DNA of 64,000 nucleotides from Hymenobacter lapidiphilus (GCF_013377885.1 NZ_JABKAU010000016.1:28457-92456); one strand, 5' to 3'; shown: positions 27,711 to 35,879, counted from the first letter of the stretch. The notes: generated by a model from the letters alone, not told the origin. Program-made: numbers and translations.

Positions 27711-29219
27711 TCACTTGGCGGTGGGGACGGGTGGCCCCGCCGGGTGCTGCCGGATGTAGCGAAGCGTAAAGTTCATTTCCGCGTCCTCGCCCTGGGCAAG
27801 CTGCCGGCCGGTGGGCTGCACGTAGAAATCGGGTAAGCGCCGGACCGGGGGCGTCCGGTCCAGCTGCCCGCCGCATAGTAGCGGCAGGTCCAGCAGGATG
27901 TGCGAGCTGGGTAGCTCGACCTTGTAGCTCTGGCCGGCGCACAGCACGTTGCTGTACACGTCGCCGCCGTTCTCTTCACCGATAAACAAGACCTGGCCGC
28001 TGGCGCAGCGCTGCCGGTAAAGGTAGTTGACCAGGTAGCTGCTGGCGGAAAACGTGCCGCCGTTGGTCAGCACGTACAAGTTGCCGGTAAAGGCCTCCAC
28101 GGCGGGAGCAATCGGGCGGGTGTCGGCAAATTTCGGCTTCATTATCAGGGAAGTGTCGTTCAACAGGAACTGGCCGGGGTCGGACGCAAAAGCCTTGAAT
28201 TCGTCGGATAAGTCGCGGGCGTAGGCCTGGGTGGTAAAGCGGCGGCCGGGCACCCGGTTGAAGCCCATAGGGGTGAAAGGCTGAGTAGTGAGCCGGGCGA
28301 ACAGGTATTCCGCGTAGCCGTCGCCGCCGCCTTCGTTGCTCCGCACATCCAGTACCAGGTGCCGGGTGCCCCGCTGGCGCAGGTCGGCGACCACGCTGTC
28401 GATGAACGGCTGAAATTGCTGCCCGCGGTTCTCAATAAAGCCTTTGAAGAAGCTGCCTACCTTTAGGTAGGCGACTCCTGGGGCCAGCGTGGACTGGTAG
28501 CGTAAAGGTTTGGCGTACTGGCTGATGCTCCGGCCCGTGCGGGCCTGGTAGGTTTGCGCCAGTTGGGCGGGCAGCTGGCCCCGCACTTCTACCTCGCGCC
28601 GGGAGCCCGCCAACCGGAGCCGGAAGGCAGTAGCATCGGGGTACAGCAGCTGGTAGAGGAAGTGGAAGTAGTAGTACTCCGACAGCATGTAATACTTGAA
28701 GGTTGTATTACGTCCATCGGCCGGCATGTACGGCGCCATCGTGGCCAGCAACTCGGCGACGCGCACGCCATTAATGGCGACGATTTCCACGCCGGCCGGT
28801 ACGACCTGCTCCGCGCTGCAATCCTGCTGCAAGTAGAGGCGCTGGCTGAGGATGCGCACCTGCAGCGGCAGGTACGGTCGCGTGGGCTGCAGGGCCCGGA
28901 GCCGGTAGTCGGCCGCGTGCCCGGGCAGGTCGATACGCGAATGACCGTGACGCAGGAGAGTGAGCAGGTAGCGGAGCTTAAGATAGTAGGCCTCGCGGGT
29001 GGCGGCAGGCCGGAATGTGCGGGCCACGCTGTCGCACTGCCGCGCCAACTCGGCCGGCCGGATATAGTAGGTGAGGCCGCCGTGCGCTTCCTGGAGAGCC
29101 GTGCGGAAAATAGCAAAGTCGCTTTGCTGCTCGGATACGGACAGTTGGGCCAGGGCCGGGGAAGTGGGCCATAGCCAGCAAAGCAGGTGCAGGCACGGCA
29201 GCAGGTAACGGTAGGGCAT
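27711..29219 (-). CDS. S41 family peptidase (C-terminal processing peptidase-like)
   Basis: This is about 502 residues with an N-terminal signal peptide (LLCWLWPTSPALAQ). The tail-specific protease fold is recognisable by VAYLKVGSFFKG, LVLDVRSNEGGGDGYAEYLF and the nucleophile region LYVLTNGGTFSASSYLVNYL (Ser in TFSAS), then FIGEENGG. A short PDZ-like segment lies around VVPAGVEIVAINGVRV. Such enzymes act in the periplasm on unfolded or secreted proteins. It is downstream of the second AraC regulator, in the same arrangement as the AraC/serine hydrolase pair to its left. The start was set at 29219 for a better signal peptide. Confidence 0.9.
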   Translation of the reverse strand: MPYRYLLPCLHLLCWLWPTSPALAQLSVSEQQSDFAIFRTALQEAHGGLTYYIRPAELARQCDSVARTFRPAATREAYYLKLRYLLTLLRHGHSRIDLPGHAADYRLRALQPTRPYLPLQVRILSQRLYLQQDCSAEQVVPAGVEIVAINGVRVAELLATMAPYMPADGRNTTFKYYMLSEYYYFHFLYQLLYPDATAFRLRLAGSRREVEVRGQLPAQLAQTYQARTGRSISQYAKPLRYQSTLAPGVAYLKVGSFFKGFIENRGQQFQPFIDSVVADLRQRGTRHLVLDVRSNEGGGDGYAEYLFARLTTQPFTPMGFNRVPGRRFTTQAYARDLSDEFKAFASDPGQFLLNDTSLIMKPKFADTRPIAPAVEAFTGNLYVLTNGGTFSASSYLVNYLYRQRCASGQVLFIGEENGGDVYSNVLCAGQSYKVELPSSHILLDLPLLCGGQLDRTPPVRRLPDFYVQPTGRQLAQGEDAEMNFTLRYIRQHPAGPPVPTAK

Positions 29220-29326
29220 GGGGTACTGGGGAAGCAAGTGAGGCTGACCACGGTGGCCAGCTATGCCCCAAGGTACCGGCTACCCCTAATTTAATGGCCC
29301 TATTCCATACAATGGGCCGTCCCAAT

Positions 29327-30589
29327 TCATGTATTGGGACGGGTAACGTCGCTGGGTGGATATCCAGCCAGCTTTTTAAAGACGCGGTTGAACGTTGACT
29401 TTGAATTGAAACCGCAATCAAAGGCGACGCCCACCAGCGAGTAGTGGGCGTAACGGGGGGAGGCTAGCCGCTCGGTAGCGGCCCGCACCCGGTAGCCATT
29501 TACAAAGTCGCTGAAATTGCAGCCGCAGCCGGTATTGATAACCCTTGACAGTATTCCCGGCGTCACGTGCAGGGCCTGGGCCAACTCGGCCAGCGTCAAC
29601 TCCGCCCGCAGCCAGGGCTGCTCAGTCTCCATAAAATGCACTAGATGGTCACGGTGTGCCAGTAGTTCTGAGGGCAACGATGCCAGGCCAGCCGAGGCCT
29701 GTTCGGCTCCTTCCTCGACTGCCGAGACAGAGGCAGTAGTCACCGCAAGTGGCTGCTTCAGGCTAGTCGCTGGGGGGAGAGTTAGCGGTGCGGGGCTGGT
29801 AAGCGGGAGTGGGCTGCTGGCCGCGGCGTAGTTGGCTTGTAGTCCTACCACGATGAGGCCATATACCAGACAACCCTGCACGACGTAAAAGTACCAGGCT
29901 GATTGGTAGTTGAGCGACAATGCCTCGTTGAGGCCGGTGAATAGCAGCCCCAGCCCCAGGCTGGCTACCTGTAGCAGCAGAATTTGCCGCAGTCCGGCGA
30001 AACGCAGCCGCTCCGGGTTGGAGAAATTATCGTTGAGGTAGCGGTAGTAGCGGCGGTAGTCCGCCAGCACGCGCAGGGTGTAGACCAGCAGGAGTGCGTA
30101 GCCAGCTAAGGCTAACGGCAGTTCCAGGTAGCCAAGCAGGGTGGCGCCGTAGCCTTTGGTTCCGAAGAAGTCAGGCAGCGGCCGCTGGCGCACGCCGCGC
30201 CACCACCCCAAATCGTAAGCAGCAACAGCAGCGAATAAAGTTATTTGCGCAAGGCCCGGCAGCAGGTGCCGCAGTGCCGGGCGCTGGTAAAAGGCCGGTC
30301 GGGTCAGGCTACGGAAATAGAGGTAGTAGACCGGCCCCATCAGTAGCCCTAGCTGCCACGGCATGTAGAACATGAAGGTGGAGTAGCTGTCGTGGCTATC
30401 GTACCAACCTGCGAAGCCCAGCATCCACTGCGCTACGCTGAGGGTGGGAAGCAGGATAAGCACAGCTAGCCAGACGTCAGACCCGACAGCGTGGCGGACA
30501 GCCCTAATCAGAAGCCAAGCCACTGCTGCCAGGCCGGTTACTACAAAAGGGAGGAGTAGGGAGCTATAAAGTCCAAATCGGAAAAACAT
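29327..30589 (-). CDS. AraC-family regulator with N-terminal membrane domain (second copy)
   Basis: This 420-residue protein has about seven transmembrane helices in the first 240 residues, a variable Pro/Ser/Ala linker, and an AraC domain at the end (LTLAELAQALHVTPGILSRVI and VGVAFDCGFNSKSTFNRVFKKL). The layout matches the regulator at 24150-25280, although the membrane parts differ. It is followed, 107 bases later on the same strand, by the S41 peptidase gene, its probable regulatory target. An array of four 11-bp repeats lies in its upstream region (30711-30754). Confidence 0.9.
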   Translation of the reverse strand: MFFRFGLYSSLLLPFVVTGLAAVAWLLIRAVRHAVGSDVWLAVLILLPTLSVAQWMLGFAGWYDSHDSYSTFMFYMPWQLGLLMGPVYYLYFRSLTRPAFYQRPALRHLLPGLAQITLFAAVAAYDLGWWRGVRQRPLPDFFGTKGYGATLLGYLELPLALAGYALLLVYTLRVLADYRRYYRYLNDNFSNPERLRFAGLRQILLLQVASLGLGLLFTGLNEALSLNYQSAWYFYVVQGCLVYGLIVVGLQANYAAASSPLPLTSPAPLTLPPATSLKQPLAVTTASVSAVEEGAEQASAGLASLPSELLAHRDHLVHFMETEQPWLRAELTLAELAQALHVTPGILSRVINTGCGCNFSDFVNGYRVRAATERLASPRYAHYSLVGVAFDCGFNSKSTFNRVFKKLAGYPPSDVTRPNT

Positions 30590-30710
30590 CGGGCCGCAAG
30601 TAAATACATCAGCCGCAAATGGAGTTACTACGGGCTAACCCTGGCGACAGGATAGCTTAACTGTATTATCCGAATAAGTGCTGGCAAATAGCTTGAGCGC
30701 CTGGTTTTGA

Positions 30711-30754
30711 ACTGCCTGCCTACTGCCTGCAGACTGCCTCCGTCCTGCCTGCAG
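30711..30754. repeat. Four 11-bp iterons upstream of the second AraC gene
   Basis: ACTGCCTGCCT, ACTGCCTGCAG, ACTGCCTCCGT and CCTGCCTGCAG start at 30711, 30722, 30733 and 30744, exactly 11 bp apart. The shared core is CTGCCT. One copy per helical turn on the same face suggests a protein-binding array. Confidence 0.7.
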
Positions 30755-30771
30755 CCCCGGTTGGATGCCGC

Positions 30772-30966
30772 CTACTTTCCATTGAGGGCAGCGGCGACTT
30801 CGGCCTCCGGCAGGCGGGTGTAGGCGCAGAACTCAGCTATCGAAACGTAGGCCCGGGCGGGCTTGCGCAGCTGGGTGCGGATGCGCTGCAACAGGCGCTT
30901 GCCGGCGTCGTAGCCGGTGCCGGTAAGTTGGGCAACGTCTTTGGGGTAGAGGCAAACCTGGGGCAT
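30772..30966 (-). CDS. Small conserved mobile-element protein, possible DNA-binding
   Basis: This 64-residue protein reads MPQVCLYPKDVAQLTG at the start and ends in a helical YVSIAEFCAYTRLPEAEVAAAL segment. I know similar short proteins with a YPKDV...TG opening and a basic central helix (GKRLLQRIRTQLRKP) from other Bacteroidota mobile elements, where their role is unknown. Two short helices with a basic face suggest DNA binding. It lies immediately beside the 11-bp iteron array, which makes it a candidate to bind there. Confidence 0.7.
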   Translation of the reverse strand: MPQVCLYPKDVAQLTGTGYDAGKRLLQRIRTQLRKPARAYVSIAEFCAYTRLPEAEVAAALNGK

Positions 30967-31036
30967 GTTGGGGCGAATTGGGACTAGTTGGGCAGACGAA
31001 TATACAACGGTAAAAAGCCGGTTGTAGGTTCGCGAT

Positions 31037-31621
31037 ATGAAAGTTAAAGCACTGTATATCAGCCGGTGGTTGCTCCTGGTTGCCGCCGGTTTCGGGTTAA
31101 ATGAAGCGGATGCTCAAATGGTGACTACTGTGCGGCCGACTCTCATCCTGCCCAAGGAGGAAGTCGGGCGGGTGGTGCGGGTGGTGGATGCCGATACCTA
31201 CGACGTGCTGGCCGGGAGCGTGGTGTACCGGGTGCGGCTGCTGGGCGTGGACGCGCCGGAACGGGACCAACCCTTCGGGCAGCAGGCGGGCGAATCGGTG
31301 GCGCGGCTGCTCACGCCTGCACGGCAGGTACTACTCGGGCGGCGCGGTGTGGACCTGTACGGGCGGACGCTGGCCACGCTACGACTGCCGGTAACCGGTG
31401 GGCCGGCCCTAGCGCTGGACTCGCTGCTGGTGGTAAGGGGCTGGGGCTGGGCCTGGGACCCCAGGCACCGGATACCCGGGCGGGCTGCGCAACAGGCCTC
31501 CGCCTTGGCCGCCCGGCGCGGGCTCTGGAAGTGTGGGGCAGTGGGCGTGCTCACGCCGCGGCAGTGGCGGCAATTCAACTACAAAAACAAGCGGCGCTAC
31601 GGGGTGGGCTGCACCTGGTAG
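31037..31621 (+). CDS. Secreted SNase-like (thermonuclease) endonuclease
   Basis: This 194-residue protein has an N-terminal export signal (ISRWLLLVAAGFGLNEADAQ) and a staphylococcal-nuclease domain. Visible family motifs are the calcium-site region VVDADTYDVL, the catalytic Arg segment YRVRLLGVDAPE and the second Arg in DLYGRTLATL. The final RQFNYKNKRRYGVGCTW tail is basic. SNases cleave single- and double-stranded nucleic acid in a calcium-dependent way. Secreted versions on mobile elements may degrade extracellular DNA. It is the first gene of a plus-strand block with the two proteins that follow. Confidence 0.9.
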   Translation: MKVKALYISRWLLLVAAGFGLNEADAQMVTTVRPTLILPKEEVGRVVRVVDADTYDVLAGSVVYRVRLLGVDAPERDQPFGQQAGESVARLLTPARQVLLGRRGVDLYGRTLATLRLPVTGGPALALDSLLVVRGWGWAWDPRHRIPGRAAQQASALAARRGLWKCGAVGVLTPRQWRQFNYKNKRRYGVGCTW

Positions 31622-31686
31622 CAAGGTCGCGCAAGCGCAAGCAGCCACAGCACAACGGATTTTTCAACCCTTAACAACTTACTACT

Positions 31687-32433
31687 ATGGCACGTCAGAC
31701 GGGCATTATTGGCATCCAGGGCACCGTAGGGGGCCTGGTGTTCAGCAAAAACGGGAATATCTCCCAGAAGCCGGCAAGCGACAAGGCGGCCTTCGCTAAC
31801 GCGCCGAGCCGGGCACGGACCCGCGAAAACGCGGCCGAGTTTGGCCTGGCCGCCAAGTACAGCAAGCTGCTGCGCGACTCACTGCGGGTGGCCATTGCTT
31901 CGGCCAGTGACAGTCAACTGGCGGCCCGCCTCACGAAAGTGATGCGCGAGGTTATCGGCCTCGACGACACGAACGACCGAGGCCAGCGCGTGTTCGACTC
32001 GGGCAACTCGGCGCCCCTGCTTGGCTTCAACTTCAACGCCGGGGCCGGCATCGGGCAGACCATGTACTTCCCCTACGAGCTAACCGGCAACGGGGCGGAT
32101 GTGACCATGAGCATCCCGGCGCTGAACCCGGCCTCGGACATTGCTGCGCCGCAGGGCGCGACGCACTTCGAGGTGGTGTTTGCGGCCGCCGACCTGGACA
32201 TGGAGATGCTGACGTTCACGGGGGCCGTGGTGGCCGCTCCGCTGGGCATTCTGCCCATCAACAGCGCGGCCCTAGTGAACCAGGCGGTGGTGGCCACTTT
32301 CCCAGCGGCTCCGGCGGCGGCTAACCTGGTGGTGGGCGTGGTGGGCATCAACTTCTACCAGCAGATTAACGGCAAGTTCTACGCCCTCAACAACAACAGC
32401 ACCAACCCGCTGGCTATTGAGTACGTGGCCTAA
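31687..32433 (+). CDS. Conserved Bacteroidota mobile-element protein of unknown function
   Basis: This 248-residue protein opens with ARQTGIIGIQGTVGGLVFSK, then RARTRENAAEFGLAAKYSKLLRDSL, a pattern I recognise from unannotated proteins in Bacteroidota prophages and mobile elements. The rest is rich in Ala, Gly and beta-branched residues, with two sandwich-like stretches (THFEVVFAAADLDMEML, LVVGVVGINFYQQINGKFY). No catalytic motif is visible. A structural role is conceivable given its composition, but there is no direct evidence. Its stop overlaps a repeat that precedes the next gene. Confidence 0.7.
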   Translation: MARQTGIIGIQGTVGGLVFSKNGNISQKPASDKAAFANAPSRARTRENAAEFGLAAKYSKLLRDSLRVAIASASDSQLAARLTKVMREVIGLDDTNDRGQRVFDSGNSAPLLGFNFNAGAGIGQTMYFPYELTGNGADVTMSIPALNPASDIAAPQGATHFEVVFAAADLDMEMLTFTGAVVAAPLGILPINSAALVNQAVVATFPAAPAAANLVVGVVGINFYQQINGKFYALNNNSTNPLAIEYVA

Positions 32434-32437
32434 TGAC

Positions 32438-32545
32438 AGAAGTGAGAGGTGAGAAGCAAGAAGTGAGAGCCGGTCAACGGTCTACTTCTGCTCCTCACCT
32501 CTTCTGCTCAATTGCCCAGCTCTTCTCTCACTTCTCATCTCTCCT
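32438..32545. repeat. Purine-rich imperfect palindrome related to the E1-linker repeat
   Basis: agaagtgagaggtgagaag at 32438 onward is answered by pyrimidine-rich complements at about 32485-32507 and 32519-32545. The words are like those of the repeat at 12715-12830. It occupies the gap between the 31687-32433 and 32562-33014 genes, and marks a repeat of the host's family inside the element. Confidence 0.55.
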
Positions 32546-32561
32546 ACCTAACTTTTACCTC

Positions 32562-33014
32562 ATGGCACTTACTGCATATCAAGTCCAATTCAAGCGGCGC
32601 ATGAAGCGCGCAATCCGCCAGCGGGCCAAGTCGGACCAAAAAGCCCGGCGCTACACCCAGCTGCTGGCCGACGCACTACGCCTGTCTCAGGACGCGGCCG
32701 CGCAGATGAATGCGCTCAACCAACTCTACAACGTGGACGTGAGCACCCAGACTATTCTGGTACACGACCTGCTGGACGCGCTGCAACCCGACCAGTTGAC
32801 GGGCTTGCTGGGCCAGAGCACGCCGGGCGAGGAAGAGCAGCTCTTCAATCCGATTCCCGACGGCAACGGTGGGCAGCCGTTGCCGGCCGACCCGTTGTTC
32901 GGGGATGTGGTTACGGGCCCGCCGATTGTACCACCGGCGCCGACGGCAAGGGCTGCGACTCCGGAGAAGGATGTGGTGTCAGCAGTGGCACGGGAAGTGG
33001 AAACCCAGGATTAG
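32562..33014 (+). CDS. Hypothetical protein with basic N-terminus and acidic tail
   Basis: A 150-residue product starts at the ATG at 32562, immediately after the palindromic repeat; a longer reading frame upstream consists of repeat sequence. The N-terminal 50 residues are strongly basic (FKRRMKRAIRQRAKSDQKARRY) and helical. The middle has a hydrophobic helix (TILVHDLLDALQPDQLTGLL), and the C-terminus is Pro-rich and acidic. No family was recognised. It is probably part of the same transcription unit as the 31687-32433 gene. A terminator follows. Confidence 0.65.
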   Translation: MALTAYQVQFKRRMKRAIRQRAKSDQKARRYTQLLADALRLSQDAAAQMNALNQLYNVDVSTQTILVHDLLDALQPDQLTGLLGQSTPGEEEQLFNPIPDGNGGQPLPADPLFGDVVTGPPIVPPAPTARAATPEKDVVSAVAREVETQD

Positions 33015-33042
33015 CGCTTTCCTGTCCATAACTAACCGGCAG

Positions 33043-33074
33043 GGCCGGCTCCTGCTTGCAGGGGCCGGCCTTTT
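33043..33074 (+). terminator. Terminator hairpin with T-run
   Basis: A 13-bp GC-rich stem (33043-33055 with 33058-33070, one mismatch) ends in TTTT. It closes the plus-strand unit that begins with the SNase gene. Confidence 0.75.
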
Positions 33075-33138
33075 GCATGAGGAGCAATAGTTTCGGAGCG
33101 CGCTCGACCCCTAAACTTTTTCTAGTCAGAATCTGTAC

Positions 33139-33250
33139 TATATTTGCACACCTTCTGCAATTGCAAGGGGTAGAAAGAAGCCTCTGTACCCACCGAAGCC
33201 TTGCGTTGCACGCGAGAGACGTTGTAGGTGGTATGGGGGCTTTCTTTATG
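33139..33250 (+). ncRNA. Candidate structured small RNA with its own promoter
   Basis: An exact TAnnTTTG box (TATATTTG, 33139-33146) lies in the gap before the convergent DUF3800 gene. It would start a transcript at about 33152 that folds strongly. The outer stem is GAAAG (33173-33177) with CUUUC (33240-33244), continued by CCUCUGUA (33181-33188) with UAUGGGGG (33232-33239) and CCACC (33090s) with GGUGG (33227-33231). Inside sits a perfect 7-bp hairpin, CUUGCGU/ACGCGAG (33200-33216). The outer stem runs into a U-rich end. No protein-coding frame fits. The alternative is that this is only the DUF3800 gene's terminator. Confidence 0.5.
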
Positions 33251-33254
33251 CAGT

Positions 33255-34079
33255 TTACTCTGGTACGGGTTCGATAGGAGGCTGCCGCTGGAAATTCCAA
33301 TGGCGATAGGCGTGTTCCCAGCTTACCTCTGGGGTAGGGCGACCAGTGCTAGCCCCAATGTTAAAGCGGGGGTACAGAGCCACGATACGCCGGTGAATAT
33401 GCTTGTAAAGCTTCTCTTTGGCGACAGTACGTTTGCCGCGTAAGCGCTGGCCTGGTGGTTTTTCCAGATGCTGCTTATTGAGGCGGAAGGCCATTGCCCC
33501 CAATACTACGTCGAGACACTGGAGCAGTGGGTGGTGAGCAGAATCTACTTCGCCAATAGCATCGGGGGCTAACTGAATACCAGCTTTCTTGAACTCGGGC
33601 TGTTGCGGCAGCCGGAGTAAATAGTTTTTGAAAAGTTGATTTTTTGCTTCCTTATCCGGCAGCTTATCGAAAAATAGCTCCAGATGATTGGCACCGTCGG
33701 CGGGCACAGGTAGGTATTGCAGGCCGAAAGCATGTTTGAGGAATTGGTAGTACAGTAAATGGTACTGGTGCTGCCGCTGATAGGTGGTGAGGCTAGAGCC
33801 AGGTGCATGCAGATTCTGCGTGAACATGATACGCACTCTGACGTGGCCGGCGGCCACAAAGTCAAAGAAGAAGTCCATCAACTCTTGATAAACAGGCAGC
33901 AGGAATTCATTGGTTTTCGTCCATTTCACTTCCCCAGTCAGTCCCAGTTCCTGAAATTTGTCCCGCAACAGCGGAATAAGTAATCCCGCTATCCGACTGT
34001 CAACAATGAGTCCTCCATAAAAATCTGAAAAAAGCCGGCCCCGCAAAACGGACTCGTCACAGTAGATATAATAGCGCAT
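33255..34079 (-). CDS. DUF3800 family protein
   Basis: This is 274 residues with the start at the ATG at 34079. The DUF3800 fold resembles RNase H and carries acidic residues in set places. Here the expected segments are YYIYCDESV at the N-terminus, LELFFDKLPDKEAKN in the middle and LLQCLDVVLGAMAFRL near the C-terminus. A characteristic VKWTKTNEFLLPVYQELMDFF also fits. DUF3800 genes are frequent in prophages and defence regions, and a nuclease activity is plausible but unproven for the family. It stands alone between the candidate small RNA and the leftward early genes. Confidence 0.82.
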   Translation of the reverse strand: MRYYIYCDESVLRGRLFSDFYGGLIVDSRIAGLLIPLLRDKFQELGLTGEVKWTKTNEFLLPVYQELMDFFFDFVAAGHVRVRIMFTQNLHAPGSSLTTYQRQHQYHLLYYQFLKHAFGLQYLPVPADGANHLELFFDKLPDKEAKNQLFKNYLLRLPQQPEFKKAGIQLAPDAIGEVDSAHHPLLQCLDVVLGAMAFRLNKQHLEKPPGQRLRGKRTVAKEKLYKHIHRRIVALYPRFNIGASTGRPTPEVSWEHAYRHWNFQRQPPIEPVPE

Positions 34080-34186
34080 CAGCAAAAATGAGTATGCCGG
34101 GCAGCGTACGAACACAGCCCGGCATTCAAAAATAGTAGATTCCGACTGCTAAATGGCCTTTACGCATAATTGATTGGGAATAAAGG

Positions 34187-34822
34187 TTAGCCGTTAGCTG
34201 CACGACGACGCAACAATGCCGCGTACTTCTTGCGTCCCTGCTCAATGAAGCCAGGCGAAGCAGTGGCGTCGAATACCCAGACTGCGTGCGGGGCCTTCTT
34301 CTGCACGCCGATAATCAGGAAGCGGTCAGCGGCAAGCGCGTCGAGGTACAGAGCGGCCTGGCGGTCGTAGTCATACTGCCCGGCGCAAGCCAGGAAGTGT
34401 GGGAGGTCCTGGCAGCTGGTGGTTTTGAAGTCTATCAGCGTGGTGCGGCGGCCGGCTGGGCTGCGCACGAGCAGGTCGGGGCGCACTTTTACCAGCAGGC
34501 CGGTTTCGGTATGCACCGCGGTATGCGTGAGCTCGGGGGTGCCACGGTAAAGCAGGTCGCGGCAGTAGCGCTGGCGGCGTACCTGGCGGGCTAGCGCTTC
34601 GAGCTGGCCCCAGGGGCATTTATCGTCGGTACGGGCGTAGGTGGCCGGCTCTAGGGTGGCAGCGTGGAAGGCCGTGCCGTAGGCCAAGGCCTGCGGATTG
34701 GGGGCGCGGAGCTGGCCCAGCACCTGCGCCTTCAGATTGGAGAGGTCGGTATTGCTGATGGCGGGCAGGGCGCGGTGCTGCTCCTGGGTGAGGCCGGGGT
34801 AGGCTTGCAGATTATGGAACAT
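34187..34822 (-). CDS. RecE-like PD-(D/E)XK exonuclease (DUF3799 type)
   Basis: This 211-residue protein starts at the ATG at 34822. It has the exonuclease VIII/DUF3799 layout: HRALPAISNTDLSNLK at the N-terminus, AYGTAFHAATLEP, then the nuclease core VKVRPDLLV...TLIDFKTT with the Asp and Asp-Phe-Lys of the PD-(D/E)XK site, and QYDYDRQAALYLDA. Phage enzymes of this type resect double-stranded DNA ends for single-strand-annealing recombination. A RecT-like annealing partner would be expected nearby; the unrecognised gene at 35154-35879 is a candidate by position only. Confidence 0.85.
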   Translation of the reverse strand: MFHNLQAYPGLTQEQHRALPAISNTDLSNLKAQVLGQLRAPNPQALAYGTAFHAATLEPATYARTDDKCPWGQLEALARQVRRQRYCRDLLYRGTPELTHTAVHTETGLLVKVRPDLLVRSPAGRRTTLIDFKTTSCQDLPHFLACAGQYDYDRQAALYLDALAADRFLIIGVQKKAPHAVWVFDATASPGFIEQGRKKYAALLRRRAANG

Positions 34823-34841
34823 GGTGGTAGGTGAAATGGGG

Positions 34842-35087
34842 TTAGCGGATGATAGCCAGGCGCTGGGAATCGGCGGTGCGGTGCAGCCAGACGTGGGCGC
34901 CGCCACAGCCGACCAGGTAGGCGGGCCCGGGGAAGAGCTGGCGTACATCGGGGGCCAGGTCGCGCAGGTCGGGCCGGGGTTCGGCAGTGGCTAGCGTCTC
35001 GGTGAGCCTGGCCAATAAGGCAGCCTCGGCTTCGTCGTGGGGTGGCTGCTCAATGAGCAGCCGGGGCGGGTCGGTGGTGGTATCCAT
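34842..35087 (-). CDS. Small hypothetical phage-type protein
   Basis: An 81-residue product starts at the ATG at 35087, 19 bases upstream of the RecE-like gene. It has an acidic helical N-terminal half (DEAEAALLARLTETLATAE) and a C-terminal half with LVGCGGAHVWLHRTADSQRLAII. No family was recognised. Its tight position in the leftward early block suggests co-expression with the recombination genes. Confidence 0.6.
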   Translation of the reverse strand: MDTTTDPPRLLIEQPPHDEAEAALLARLTETLATAEPRPDLRDLAPDVRQLFPGPAYLVGCGGAHVWLHRTADSQRLAIIR

Positions 35088-35153
35088 GATGGCAGTGAGC
35101 AAGTGAACGGATAGCCGGATGGCCCCCACGGCGGATACCGCGGGGGCCGGGCA

Positions 35154-35879
35154 CTAGGCGGCCTGGGGCAGGGCGGCGGGCTCCGGGCTGCCGGGGGTGC
35201 TGTCGTCTGCCGCCGACGTATCCCCGCCGGGCACGGTGTAGCCGTGCACGGTGTAGCCGTGCTGGATGCGCATGTCGGCTGCGCCGGTGTAGGTTTCAGC
35301 CCGCCAGATAGGGAAGTCGTGGGCGAAGTCGCGGCGGGCTACTACCTCGGATAGCTCGGCGGGCTCGTAGCTGAACTGGGCCAGGTAGTAGGTGGCCTTC
35401 TTGCCCTCCTTGGTCGTTTCCTTCTTCACGGCGCGCACATGGACAACTACATCGGCCAGCGTGAGCTCATCGTAGAACAGCGGCTCAATGAGGCGGTACA
35501 GGTTCTCGACGCTGTAGCCGTGGAAGAGCACGGCGCATACGGCGCCCTTGTCGTCGGCGTAGAATAGCTCGGCCCAGAGCTTGCGGCCCATGTTAAGGAT
35601 GTCGTCGGAGAAGATGCGCCAGGCCAGCGGAATGAAGCTGAGCGTGGGGCCCAGCTGGGTCTGGCCGTTGATGTTGAACTGGCCGGCCTTGGCATCGAAG
35701 CGAATCTGCCGGGGGTGGCCGGGCAGGTACCGGAAGCGGCTGGTTTCGGTCAGCTCGCCGGTGGCCTCGTCGAGCGTGGCCGTCAGGTAGGCGCGGCTCG
35801 GGGCCGGCGTGGTGGTGAGGGCGGCTACGGCGGTGGACGTAACGGCGGGGGCTTTGGAGGTTTTGGTGGCGGTTGCCAT
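35154..35879 (-). CDS. Unrecognised early-region protein, possible recombination/ssDNA-binding partner
   Basis: This 241-residue protein has a Thr/Ala-rich N-terminus (about 1-30), a globular middle (RYLPGHPRQIRFDAKAGQFN, LSFIPLAWRIFSDDILNMG, LWAELFYADDKGAVCAVLFHGYS, RLIEPLFYDELTLADVVVHVRAVKKE) and a disordered, acidic C-terminus. An acidic, flexible tail is common in single-stranded-DNA-binding proteins, and the gene sits in the same block as the RecE-like nuclease, but I see no OB-fold or RecT signature. The repeated YTVHGYTV near residue 209 reflects a small internal DNA duplication. Confidence 0.6.
   Translation of the reverse strand: MATATKTSKAPAVTSTAVAALTTTPAPSRAYLTATLDEATGELTETSRFRYLPGHPRQIRFDAKAGQFNINGQTQLGPTLSFIPLAWRIFSDDILNMGRKLWAELFYADDKGAVCAVLFHGYSVENLYRLIEPLFYDELTLADVVVHVRAVKKETTKEGKKATYYLAQFSYEPAELSEVVARRDFAHDFPIWRAETYTGAADMRIQHGYTVHGYTVPGGDTSAADDSTPGSPEPAALPQAA

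Noticed and set aside
32433..32561. N-terminal extension of the 32562-33014 protein
   Set aside because: Those 43 codons are repeat-derived; the ATG at 32562 follows the palindrome and starts a sensible basic helix.
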